Positions 7,498 through 15,700 of a DNA stretch of 16,037 nucleotides are shown piece after piece. Location: contig DPDG01000031.1 in the NCBI GenBank assembly GCA_003526375.1, forward strand, positions 366 to 16,402. Direction: 5' to 3'. The position numbers and the translations under genes were made by a program. Within the stretch, counting starts at the first letter, position 1. Each line of letters opens with the position of its first letter. The notes beneath the pieces were generated by a model. It ran no database searches, was not told the origin of the DNA, and saw only the letters and a program-made list of their open reading frames with translations. The DNA is from Lentisphaeria bacterium (GTDB taxonomy: Bacteria > Verrucomicrobiota > Lentisphaeria > Victivallales > UBA1829).

Positions 7498-9664
7498 ATT
7501 TTGATAGTTTGAGCTTATCGACATTGACACCATGAACAATAACCGGAGAACCTGTCAGCGGAAGGGAAACCGTCCCGTTCTCCGCGGCAAATTCTCTTTT
7601 TCTTCCGATTGAATCAACAACGCTAATCCGCTCCCGTTCTGCGGGAATCAGAAGTTCCGATGCCTTTTTCCAGTGGGAAATCCACGGTTCGAGATGTCTG
7701 TAGCCCGGTTTCTTTGCCGACTGGAAATACCCTTCTTCACGGTTCCAGAGAATCGCGAACTGTTTTCCGTCTTTTTCAAACAGAAAACCTTTCAACTGTT
7801 TTTCCAATTTCAAGTCACGCACGAATTTTGCATTTTCCAGCTGTTCTGCAATATTGCAGAAAGCAAGCAGAGAAGGTTTCAGTATCCCGTCACGATGAAG
7901 CAGTCCGTAAAAATATTCCGGGTCGGACGGCTTAACCCCCTGTATATTGAACCAGACTCCGTCATGAAGCTGGTAGAAGAAAGCTGCCGTCACCTCCTCT
8001 TTCAGCGCAATCGCATACATCAGCAGAATATTGTCCGCCGCCATGCGATAGGAGTCATACCACCATGCATTGGGCTTCGTGCAGGCATAAACTTCCGTCA
8101 GGTAAAGCGGTTTGCGCGGCTTGTCAGCGAGAAACTTCCTGACTCTTTGCAAAGAACCATAATAACTCCAGTACTCCCTTCCGGCATAATCAGCAGTCAT
8201 GTTGCCGCGCCCCGGATGAAAAGAAATGCCGTCCAGAATATTCCAGCCGCCAAGCTCATGGATTCTGCGGAGGAAAGCGATATCACCGCCGGCAAGCGCC
8301 GGACCGATCAACTGCCTGCTTATTTTCTTTTCCTCCATCTGCCTGCGTATCTCCTGGTACCAGTTCTTCATCAAATCATCCGCATGAGCTCCCTTATTCA
8401 AAGACTGCATGTTCCATTCGTTCGGGAACTCCCAGCCAACCGTATCCTGACGGTTTACCTGCTCCAGCGTCTTTGCGATATAAGCGTTTCTGGCGGAAGC
8501 ATCCTTTTCCCCCATCCATACTTTATAACTCTTATTGCTGTGGAACAGGGCGTTGGCGCCGATCTGATCGTAATATGAACTCTTGCCCATTTCACGGACC
8601 CAGCCGACTCCCATGCGGCGGAGCAGTTTCGCGACCTCTTTGCGGGACGGCACATCAAAAGCAGCCGCAATACCGAAAATGCTTTTTTCCGGTTCCTTGA
8701 ACACATATTCCGGGAGCACTCCGATCATACTGCGCGCAAAAGCCCCCTGCTCCGTGCGGAAATCGACAAACCAGATTCCACGTTCGCCGCTCAGCTCCGG
8801 CATGATTCGGACGCTTGCCGAATCATGCGCCGGAACAGTGACACTTCCTTTTTCATCCAGGCAAACCTTTCCATCATAATCGCGAACGACAATCCGGTAG
8901 GAGACATTCTTCTCAGTCGAAGCGCCGTTACTGATTTCAGCAGTCACAAACGGTTTTTCCGAAACGGATTTCCAGAGATTGAACGGAACCTGCGGCGGAA
9001 TTGCAACCGTCAGCCCCTGTTCCGCAAACATCGCCGCTGCGACCCCCAGACGCTTCGCCGGAAGGATGAGATAAGCGACTGCTCCTCTTGCAAGTCCGGA
9101 ATCTTTGTCCAGTTTCAGGTTGACATGTTGTCTGGCAAAATCGGACCATTCGGAATTCCCGGAAATTTTTTCATAGACGCTGACCTCTCCTGCGGGGAAT
9201 TCACGCACTACAGCACCAGCCCTTTCATAAGGCACGCCGTCGGATGCCGGGCGTGTCCAGATACCGTTTTTATAAAGAATGCCGCGCGGATTCCCTGCAA
9301 GGGATCGGCGGAGAATCTGCTGCCCGCCGAGCCTCATTTTTGAAGCAGGCTTCAAAGTGATTTCATTAGTGAGCATTGATCCCTTCACGGAGATTTTGAA
9401 TTCACAGTAAGCGTTTTCTTCTTTGAATGGATAATGGATCGTAACGGAACCGTCCCCGTTCCGCCGCAGAGAACCGTTTCCGGTGCCTCCCTGTTTCCAG
9501 CCCATGTCGATGCCGGAAAGCAGGAACAGTTTCTTCCGGTCTTTTCCGGAATGAACCACAAGGTTTTTCCCGTCAAAATCACAGAAAAAAGTCTCCCCCT
9601 CAAGAACCGCCGCATGAAGCCAGACGGCGGCGAACAGCAGGATTGATGTGATGAATCGTTTCAT
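7496..9664 (-). CDS. Secreted clan-A glycoside hydrolase, family not assigned
   Basis: The 722-residue protein has a signal peptide ending near A19. Residues about 20-320 are beta-rich and probably form accessory or carbohydrate-binding sandwich domains. A (beta/alpha)8 barrel follows at about 328-610. Clan-A catalytic marks are seen: GWEFPNEWN with N415-E416 as the acid/base pair, DGISFHPGRG with H483 on an inner strand, and PLYLTEVYAC with E524 as candidate nucleophile. The layout recalls GH39/GH5-like retaining enzymes, but I do not recognise a specific family. A C-terminal beta domain (about 615-722) ends with LPLTGSPVIVHG, a common close in such enzymes. The start has AGAAGG (9675-9680), a rather long 10 nt upstream. 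It lies 28 bp after the regulator gene and is the first enzyme of the operon. The substrate is unknown. Confidence 0.82.
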   Translation of the reverse strand: MKRFITSILLFAAVWLHAAVLEGETFFCDFDGKNLVVHSGKDRKKLFLLSGIDMGWKQGGTGNGSLRRNGDGSVTIHYPFKEENAYCEFKISVKGSMLTNEITLKPASKMRLGGQQILRRSLAGNPRGILYKNGIWTRPASDGVPYERAGAVVREFPAGEVSVYEKISGNSEWSDFARQHVNLKLDKDSGLARGAVAYLILPAKRLGVAAAMFAEQGLTVAIPPQVPFNLWKSVSEKPFVTAEISNGASTEKNVSYRIVVRDYDGKVCLDEKGSVTVPAHDSASVRIMPELSGERGIWFVDFRTEQGAFARSMIGVLPEYVFKEPEKSIFGIAAAFDVPSRKEVAKLLRRMGVGWVREMGKSSYYDQIGANALFHSNKSYKVWMGEKDASARNAYIAKTLEQVNRQDTVGWEFPNEWNMQSLNKGAHADDLMKNWYQEIRRQMEEKKISRQLIGPALAGGDIAFLRRIHELGGWNILDGISFHPGRGNMTADYAGREYWSYYGSLQRVRKFLADKPRKPLYLTEVYACTKPNAWWYDSYRMAADNILLMYAIALKEEVTAAFFYQLHDGVWFNIQGVKPSDPEYFYGLLHRDGILKPSLLAFCNIAEQLENAKFVRDLKLEKQLKGFLFEKDGKQFAILWNREEGYFQSAKKPGYRHLEPWISHWKKASELLIPAERERISVVDSIGRKREFAAENGTVSLPLTGSPVIVHGVNVDKLKLSK

Positions 9665-9692
9665 GATATGATGACCTTCTGTTTCATGTATA

Positions 9693-10742
9693 TCAGTTGA
9701 CCGAATTGCCTTCCACCAGATGACATGGCACCATAATCGTCTGCGGCATATCCTCCGTATGCGGACTGTCGATCATCTGCAGGACCCTCTGCGCCGCTTT
9801 GATTCCCAATTGTTTCGGATATGTTTCCATGCACGTGAACTCAAATTCCGGAATGAAGCCGGAAAGAGCATCAAATGTCGCAATATTGTAAACGGAGGGA
9901 TCATTCAATTTACGCTGAAAAAGATTATAAAATGTATATGCTGCCTCGAAATGCGAAGTGATCACCGTCTTCGGAAGCGAACCGGACTCCAGCCATGCGG
10001 TCGCAGCCGCCATAACGTCGGAAGCGTCCGTCGAATCCGCATAGCGGAAAGAAAAATGATCCGGCCCAAGCTTATGGAACACACGCACCATAACGCCGTT
10101 CAGACGGGCTTCAAAGCAGGCGGAAATCCTGGAACCTGAAAAAAATCCGATGTCGCGGCACCCTCTGTCGATCAGATGATCGGCAAGAGTCTGCCCCGCC
10201 TGAAAATCATTGTGCGAAACAAAATCCAGCGTATTGCTTGTTTCCGGATTGGAGCCGATCAGGACAACCGAACGGTTCAGCTTCTTGAGATCGCCGATCT
10301 GTTTCGGAAACATACTCCCGATCAGCAGAAGACCGTCCGCCAGCTTGAAACGTTTCACAAGACTGTCGGGAAGATCATCGACGGTTTTCCATGCGCTGTT
10401 CCATGTGGACAATGCGGACTCCGTCATTCCAGCCTGCGTGATAAAACTCTGAATTCCCGCGTAAATATCATTGAAATAGCTCAGGCGGAATATATCGTTC
10501 TGCTCCGGAAGCGGAAACAGAATCACTTCGAGGAGTTTCGTTCTCACATTTGCCTGAGAAATCACAACAGCTTTACGTGTAATAGGTTCCGCGTTATAAC
10601 CAAGGCGTTCAATCGTTTCAAATACACGTTTGCGAACATCGTCATTCACTCCGGAATGACGGTTCAGAACACGGGATACAGTCGGCGCGGAAACTCCTGC
10701 CGCCACCGCAACCTGCCTTAAAGTAACTTGTCGTCTACGCAT
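9693..10742 (-). CDS. LacI/GalR-family transcriptional regulator
   Basis: This 349-residue repressor-type protein has an N-terminal helix-turn-helix (VTLRQVAVAAGVSAPTVSRV, then NDDVRKRVFETIERLGYN) followed by a periplasmic-binding-protein-like sensor domain (DGLLLIGS, FVSHNDFQAGQTLADHLIDRG, DIGFFSGS). The hinge after the HTH (NAEPITRKAVVIS) departs from the usual PN..AR.L form. The start chosen gives MRRRQVTLRQVA, the normal distance from start to HTH, with a weak GAG/AGAAG site upstream. ATGs at 10757 and 10781 are in frame, but the latter would lie only about 12 nt from the predicted transcription start and would run through both operator-like sites. It is the first gene of the operon, so it likely controls itself along with the hydrolases and symporter, released by a sugar product. 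The effector is unknown. Confidence 0.9.
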   Translation of the reverse strand: MRRRQVTLRQVAVAAGVSAPTVSRVLNRHSGVNDDVRKRVFETIERLGYNAEPITRKAVVISQANVRTKLLEVILFPLPEQNDIFRLSYFNDIYAGIQSFITQAGMTESALSTWNSAWKTVDDLPDSLVKRFKLADGLLLIGSMFPKQIGDLKKLNRSVVLIGSNPETSNTLDFVSHNDFQAGQTLADHLIDRGCRDIGFFSGSRISACFEARLNGVMVRVFHKLGPDHFSFRYADSTDASDVMAAATAWLESGSLPKTVITSHFEAAYTFYNLFQRKLNDPSVYNIATFDALSGFIPEFEFTCMETYPKQLGIKAAQRVLQMIDSPHTEDMPQTIMVPCHLVEGNSVN

Positions 10743-10758
10743 GATATCTTCTCTCATA

Positions 10759-10770
10759 TGAAATGTTTCA
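10759..10770. promoter_or_regulatory. Operator-like palindrome 1 (TGAAATGTTTCA)
   Basis: A 12-bp near-perfect palindrome (TGAAA-TG-TTTCA; only the centre is unpaired) lies in the leader between the predicted start of transcription and the chosen start of the LacI-type gene. Its centre is 22 bp, about two helical turns, from the centre of a second copy. Binding by the adjacent LacI-type regulator is inferred. There is no central CG, unlike many LacI-family operators. Confidence 0.5.
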
Positions 10771-10780
10771 ATTATATTCA

Positions 10781-10792
10781 TGAAATATTTCT
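10781..10792. promoter_or_regulatory. Operator-like palindrome 2 (TGAAATATTTCT)
   Basis: GAAATATTTC is a perfect 10-bp palindrome sharing the TGAAA...TTTC layout of the site at 10759-10770. It lies at about +1 to +12 relative to the predicted transcription start, the classic place for a repressor operator. Autoregulation by the LacI-type protein is inferred. Confidence 0.5.
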
Positions 10793-11118
10793 TTCTTCTA
10801 TTATAATCTATTTCATTTTTTTGTCAAGGGTATTTTCTGAAAAAAATGAAGAAATATGGATTTTCCGGTTATGAAGCCTGTGCCGTTCCCCCAACATTAA
10901 GAAAAGGTATTATAACAGGGCGCGGCATCCTGCCTTTTGTTTCCTCGTTTTCCCGCTTAATTGACCCAGGCTTCCACTTTCTGTGCTTCTAAAATTGTTT
11001 GCCTCTCTTGAAATAACTCTGCAAGCGTGATACAGGTATGAAGCCGGAAATGCCGGAAAACAGGGAACATGGAGCTGCCGGAGGCTGTCAATCTGAAAAT
11101 AACAAGTGGAAGGATGGA
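10782..11118. other. Divergent intergenic control region
   Basis: These 337 bp separate the glycan operon (leftward) from the metal-efflux genes (rightward). The left part holds the consensus promoter and operator-like site 2, both annotated separately. An 11-bp perfect inverted repeat, TTCAT7 (10812-10822) and A7TGAA (10840-10850), brackets the -35 box. For the rightward genes only a weak candidate is visible: TTGAAA (11008-11013), 17 bp, then an extended -10-like TGATACAGG (11028-11036). No MerR-type long-spacer dyad or other metal-regulator site is recognised. I see no convincing gene here. Confidence 0.5.
10800..10827 (-). promoter_or_regulatory. Consensus sigma-70 promoter of the glycan operon
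   Basis: On the minus strand the -35 TTGACA (10822-10827) and -10 TATAAT (10800-10805) both match consensus perfectly, with a 16-bp spacer. Upstream of the -35 lies an A/T-rich stretch (10831-10850) that could act as an UP element. Transcription would start near 10793, giving a leader of about 50 nt to the chosen LacI-type start. So strong a promoter suggests that the operon is held off by repression rather than turned on by an activator. Confidence 0.85.
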
Positions 11119-11463
11119 ATGAGACAGAAGAAAAAGATTCTGAAAACGGCGGGTTATCTCTGCATACTGCTGCTTTTTTTGCAGTCTTTCTGCCTCTGTA
11201 CACTGTTCTGCTGCGATTCACTGCAAAACAGTATCAGTGTCCTGAAAGCAGATACTCATCCGCATCGGCACACTCCGCGAATTTACAATACGGTCCGTTC
11301 TTCGATCTCCGGAATTCAGCAGGTTCAGCAGAAATTCACACAGGAGGAACCGGCGACGCCATTTGCCGCTTTTTCCGTTCTTCATTCTTTCAGTTCCTTT
11401 TTATCCTCTGTTTTTCACGATCAGTCGAACCTCTTTCTTCTCCACGGGAAGATACGCCGCTGA
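11119..11463 (+). CDS. Small Cys/His membrane protein heading the metal-efflux set
   Basis: This predicted 114-residue protein has a basic start (MRQKKK), one membrane segment or uncleaved signal (about 9-31) rich in cysteine (C15, C25, C27, C31, C32), then a short His-rich stretch ADTHPHRHTPR (44-54). The rest is Ser/Phe-rich with no known domain. Small exported His-rich proteins (for example CzcI-like or similar unnamed ones) often sit at the head of RND metal-efflux operons, and this one matches in size, place and composition. That is inference, since no homology was tested. The start has GGAAGGA (11108-11114) just 4 nt upstream; an in-frame ATG at 11038 would add a 27-residue hydrophilic leader that would spoil the signal. 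It ends 57 bp before the adaptor gene. A competing frame covers 11106-11510, so the call is only moderate. Confidence 0.55.
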   Translation: MRQKKKILKTAGYLCILLLFLQSFCLCTLFCCDSLQNSISVLKADTHPHRHTPRIYNTVRSSISGIQQVQQKFTQEEPATPFAAFSVLHSFSSFLSSVFHDQSNLFLLHGKIRR

Positions 11464-11520
11464 TCCCTTTTCTCTCCGTTCCGACATTTTCCTGCCCCAT
11501 AACAAAATAAGAGAGAAAAG

Positions 11521-12780
11521 ATGAAAACGATTTACAGTATTTTAACAACATTGGCTCTGTTCGCCGCCGCCTGCTTTCTGCTGTTTCACTTTCAAGTGAT
11601 TCAATTTGTCCAGCCGGAATCAAATACGCATAAAACAGAAGATACACATCCCCCGGTCCCGAAAGAGAAAGCGGACGATGACCATGAAGAAAACGCGGAG
11701 GAAGCCCCGGTCCACTTGAGCGAGGAACAGAAAAAGCTGGTGAAAATCCGGATATCCAGAGCGGAAACCGGCGATATAGACAATACCTTGCGTCTCAATG
11801 GCGAAGTTCAGTTGAATCTGGACGAAACGGCAAAAATCATGCCGAGCCTGCCGGGATTCGTCACAAAAATCTTTGTCAAAGAGGGCGACACGGTCAAGAA
11901 AGGGCAACTCCTCGCGGTTCTGACCAGCCACAAACTCGGCGAGTACTATTCCAACTACAATTCCGCGCTGGAGCAGGAGAAGCTGACTCATTCCGAATAC
12001 AGAATGGCGGAAAAACTCATCGGCAAGAATGCGACCTCGCAGAAAGACTACCTGCGCTATAAACGGGAGTATGCCGAAGCCGTCATTGCACGACAGCGCG
12101 CCGAAGAACTACTGAGATCTCTGCTGGTCGATCCGGCGCATAACGATCATGTCCACCAGAATCTGGAAAAAACGGCAATCTGCACGGATTATGAACTGCG
12201 CGCCCCGATTGACGGCACCGTGATTTCAAAGGATATCACACTCGGTGAGAATTTTCCGGAGGATAATTCCACTGTCGTTTTCACCATCAGCAACCTGAAA
12301 CATCTCTGGCTTGATCTTCAGGCGAACAACACGGAACTCCAGATTCTCAAAACCGGACAGAAAGTCACGATTCAGACTCAGGACGCCAATCAGAAATATA
12401 CGGGACGGATTATTTACATCGCCCCGTTCATCAATGAAAATACACGGGTCGGGCTGGTCAGGGCTCTTGCAGACAATCCGGACGGCACCCTGCGGCCGGG
12501 GCAGTTCGTGACAGGCGTCATTCAGGCTGCCGGCAGCCCCAAGAGCGTGTTCGTGCCGCGCGAAGCAATCCAGCTCCTCGACGGAGAAACCGTCGTATTC
12601 GTGCCGCAGGGAGACGGTTTTGCACCGAAACCCGTAGCCACAGGAGAGACAGCGAAAGGACTGACGCAGATCCTGTCCGGACTGCACGCCGGAGACAGCT
12701 ATGTATCAGGCGGAGCATTCGAGCTCAAATCAATTCTGCTGACCAGCGGCATGGACCCCCATGCCGGTCACGGACACTGA
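11521..12780 (+). CDS. RND efflux periplasmic adaptor, CzcB/CusB type
   Basis: The 419-residue membrane-fusion protein links an RND pump to an outer-membrane channel. An N-terminal anchor (about 4-28) is followed by an acidic, His-containing linker (30-66). The lipoyl half-motif PGFVTKIFVKEGDTVKKGQL comes next, then a helical hairpin (about 140-205) with its turn near GKNATSQKDY. The second lipoyl half is LRAPIDGTVISKDITLGENF. The beta-barrel and membrane-proximal domains follow (GRIIYIAPFINENTRVGLVR, LRPGQFVTGVI, VFVPREAIQLLDGETVVFV). The C-terminus is GMDPHAGHGH, a His-rich tail also found in CzcB-type adaptors and likely to bind metal. AAAC at the end of the hydrophobic stretch is a poor lipobox because hydrophobic residues continue after it. 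A weak purine-rich site (GAGAGAAAAG) precedes the ATG. The pump gene starts 10 bp downstream. No outer-membrane partner gene is present here. Confidence 0.92.
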   Translation: MKTIYSILTTLALFAAACFLLFHFQVIQFVQPESNTHKTEDTHPPVPKEKADDDHEENAEEAPVHLSEEQKKLVKIRISRAETGDIDNTLRLNGEVQLNLDETAKIMPSLPGFVTKIFVKEGDTVKKGQLLAVLTSHKLGEYYSNYNSALEQEKLTHSEYRMAEKLIGKNATSQKDYLRYKREYAEAVIARQRAEELLRSLLVDPAHNDHVHQNLEKTAICTDYELRAPIDGTVISKDITLGENFPEDNSTVVFTISNLKHLWLDLQANNTELQILKTGQKVTIQTQDANQKYTGRIIYIAPFINENTRVGLVRALADNPDGTLRPGQFVTGVIQAAGSPKSVFVPREAIQLLDGETVVFVPQGDGFAPKPVATGETAKGLTQILSGLHAGDSYVSGGAFELKSILLTSGMDPHAGHGH

Positions 12781-12786
12781 GGGGGG
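12779..12786 (+). promoter_or_regulatory. Ribosome binding site deciding the RND pump start
   Basis: GAGGGGGG begins on the adaptor's stop codon and lies 4 nt before the ATG at 12791, the start that gives MIDKIIQAGLYLRVPV, the normal N-terminus of these pumps. The in-frame ATG at 12761 lies inside the adaptor gene and would add ten residues with no family match. Overlap with the stop codon suggests translational coupling. Confidence 0.7.
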
Positions 12787-12790
12787 CGAT

Positions 12791-15700
12791 ATGATTGATA
12801 AAATAATCCAAGCCGGGCTTTATCTCCGCGTGCCGGTCCTGATCCTCATGTTCGCGGTAATCGGATTCGGAGTCTATTCCTATATCGAAACGCCGCGCGA
12901 CGCATTCCCGGATATATCCCCGGTCATGGTGCCGGTCTTCACGGAAGCGCCCGGACTCGCCGCCGAGGAGGTCGAACTCATGATCTCCCAGCCGATCGAA
13001 AGCGCGATGAGCGGTCTGCCGGACGTGACTCTCGTAAAATCGACTTCCGGCTTCGGCATGAGCGTGGTTTATGTCTATTTCAAGGACAAGGCGGATATCT
13101 ATTTCGCGCGCCAGCTTGTCGCGGAGCGCCTGCGTTCCGCAGAAGCGGGGCTGCCCCCCAACATCCCCGGACCGGAACTCGGGCCGATTTCCAGCGGGCT
13201 CGGGCAGATCTTCATCTACTATCTTCAGGCGGACAGGAAAGTCGTTGACACGGAAGGCAAGGAACTCAACTCCTACCTCCGGGAACTGAACGATTTCGTG
13301 GTCAAACGCCAACTTCAGACCGTCCCCGGCGTAACGGCGATCCTGTCGATGGGCGGACACGTCCTGCAATATCAGGTGAGACTGAATCCCGCGAAAATGA
13401 GGAAATACGATGTTTCATTCAATGACGTGGCAAACGCAATCAACAGGAACAACAGGAATGTCGGCGGGCAGTATATTGAAATCGGCGCGGAGGAATATCT
13501 CGTGCGCGGAATCGGTATGCTCAAATCGCTGGACGATATCCGCGGCATCACGGTCCGCGAAATCAACGGGGTGCCGCTGAAACTCGGAGACATTGCCGAA
13601 GTGACATACGGACCCGACATCCGCCGCGGAGTGGTCAGCCGCAACGGAGAGGAAGAAGTCGTCGCGGGAATCGTCCTGAAACTTCACGGGGAAAATACCT
13701 CACGCGTCATTAAAGCGCTCCATGAAAAACTGGAGGAAGTCCGTAAAAATCTGCCCGAAGGCGTAAGCATCATACCGTATTACGATCAGGCGGATCTTGT
13801 GGACAATGCCAGCAGGACGGTAGAAAACGCTCTCTTTCAGGGTATCATACTGGTGCTCATTGTCCTGGCAGTCGCACTCCGGAACTTCAAGGCGTCGCTG
13901 ATCGTGGCGCTCTCCATGCCGTTCTGCGCCTCGCTGGCGATCATCGCATTGAACCTTGCGGGCATTTCGGCAAACCTGATGTCGCTCGGCGGCATCGCAA
14001 TCGCGCTGGGGATGCTGGTGGACGGCTCCATCGTCGTGATGGAAAACATCATGCGCCATTTCTCCCTGCCGCAAGATGCGGGAAAGAGTCATATGACCAT
14101 TATTTTCGAAGCCGCGAAAGAGGTCGGGCGCCCCATCGCATTTGCGATCTGCATCATCATGGCGGTGTTCATCCCGATCTTTCTGTTCGAGGGCGTCGAG
14201 GGAAAAATGTTCAAGCCGCTGGCATTCTCAATCGTTGCGGCGCTTGCCGGTTCGATCATCGCGGCGGTCCTGAATGCGCCGGTTCTGGCGTCTTTCCTGT
14301 TCAGTGCGGGGAATCATGCGGAAAAGAACACAAAGCCGGCTCCGGGCATGACGCAATGGAGCCGTCGGATTTATGAATCGCCTCTGCTGCTTGCGCTGAA
14401 ATGGCGCTACGCCCTGTTTGCAGTCGTGGCGGCGGCGCTCTGCGTCAGCGTGTGGACACTGAAAAATGTCGGGCGCGAGTTTGTCCCGACGCTGGAGGAA
14501 GGCAGTATTCTGGTTACGGTCAGTATGGCGCCGTCGATCGGGTTGACACAGGCGGAGCGGATCGTTCGCAATCTTGAAGGAATCATACGGAAACACCCGG
14601 AGGTCAAAGAAACCGTTTCCCGGATCGGACGCCCTGAGGCGGGAAGTCATCCTCATCCTGTGAATTTCGCCGAGATCCAGATCGAATTGAACCATCCCGA
14701 TGGAAAGATCACCGGAGCGCAGGAACGGCGGCGCATTGTTTCCGAACTGCGTCACGAACTCAAAGACTATCCGGGAATTACGCTCAATTTCTCGCAGCCG
14801 ATCCAGAATGCATTCGATGAATTGCTCTCGGGGACACGCGCCTACTTTGCACTGAAACTTTACGGGGAAGACCTGAATACTCTGCGCATGAAAGCCGAGG
14901 ATATCCGGAAAGCCGTCTCCGAAATTCCGGGAGTGGTCGATCTCTCTGTGGAGCAGAGCTTCGGACAGCCGCAGATTCAAGTGGAATTGAACCATGAAGC
15001 AATGGCACGTTACGGAGTCACGGGGCAGGACATCATGCAGATGATCGAAAGCGCGGTCGGCGGAGAAAATGTTTCCAGCATCTATCGCAACACCCGCCGT
15101 TACGACATCAATGTGCGTCTTGCAGAGGAATTCCGATCTTCGCCGGAAGAACTCGGCAGACTGAAAATCAGGACGGAATCCGGGAAATATGTGGATCTGA
15201 ACCAGATTGCAAAAATCAGGATTACGGAAGGTCCCGTTCAGATCAACCGTGAAAAAATCCAGCGCCGCTGGACAATCCAGGGAAACATCGCAGGACGCGC
15301 GCCCAGCGACATTGTCCGGGACATGCGCAGAACGATTGCGGAAAAAGTCGATCTTCCCGCCGGTTATTTCATTGAATTCGGCGGACAGTTCGAAAATCAG
15401 GAGCGGGCCATGCGGAAACTTCTGATCGTGATTCCGATGGTGATCGGACTGATTTTCATCCTGCTTTGGATCACATTCACCTCTCTGCGAAGCGCCCTGA
15501 CGGTCATGATCAACGTTCCTCTGGCATTGATCGGCGGTGTAATCGGGCTCGCAGCGACCGGGCAGTATCTTTCCGTTCCCGCGGCGGTCGGATTCATTGC
15601 CCTGCTTGGAATCGCAATGCAGGATGCAGTTGTCATGGTGACGGATTTTCATGATCTGCGAAAGTCCGGAATGCCGTTGAGAGAGGCGATCCTTCACGGG

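Noticed and set aside
10743..10781. Longer LacI-type start codons at 10757 and 10781
   Set aside because: They have no convincing ribosome binding site, would put the HTH unusually far from the N-terminus, and the first would overlap both operator-like sites close to the predicted transcription start.
10922..10945. GGCA-TCC-TGCC followed by a T-rich run as a terminator
   Set aside because: The stem is only 4 bp and no gene ends nearby on the plus strand that would need it.
11106..11510. Alternative plus-strand frame of 134 codons upstream of the adaptor gene
   Set aside because: It overlaps the small Cys/His frame and lacks a signal or coherent membrane segment; the frame at 11119-11463 has a typical basic-hydrophobic start. 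Some doubt remains.
11521..11600. Lipoprotein signal in the adaptor (AAAC)
   Set aside because: Hydrophobic residues continue after the Cys and the -3 position is not Leu/Ile/Val, so a membrane anchor is more likely.
12761..12790. Upstream ATG for the RND pump
   Set aside because: It lies inside the adaptor gene and adds residues MPVTDTEGGD without family match; the ATG at 12791 has a GAGGGGGG site and the normal N-terminus.
14228..15697. Open frame of 489 codons on the minus strand
   Set aside because: It lies entirely antisense to the RND pump, has a His/Arg/Asp-rich composition typical of shadow frames and no domain.
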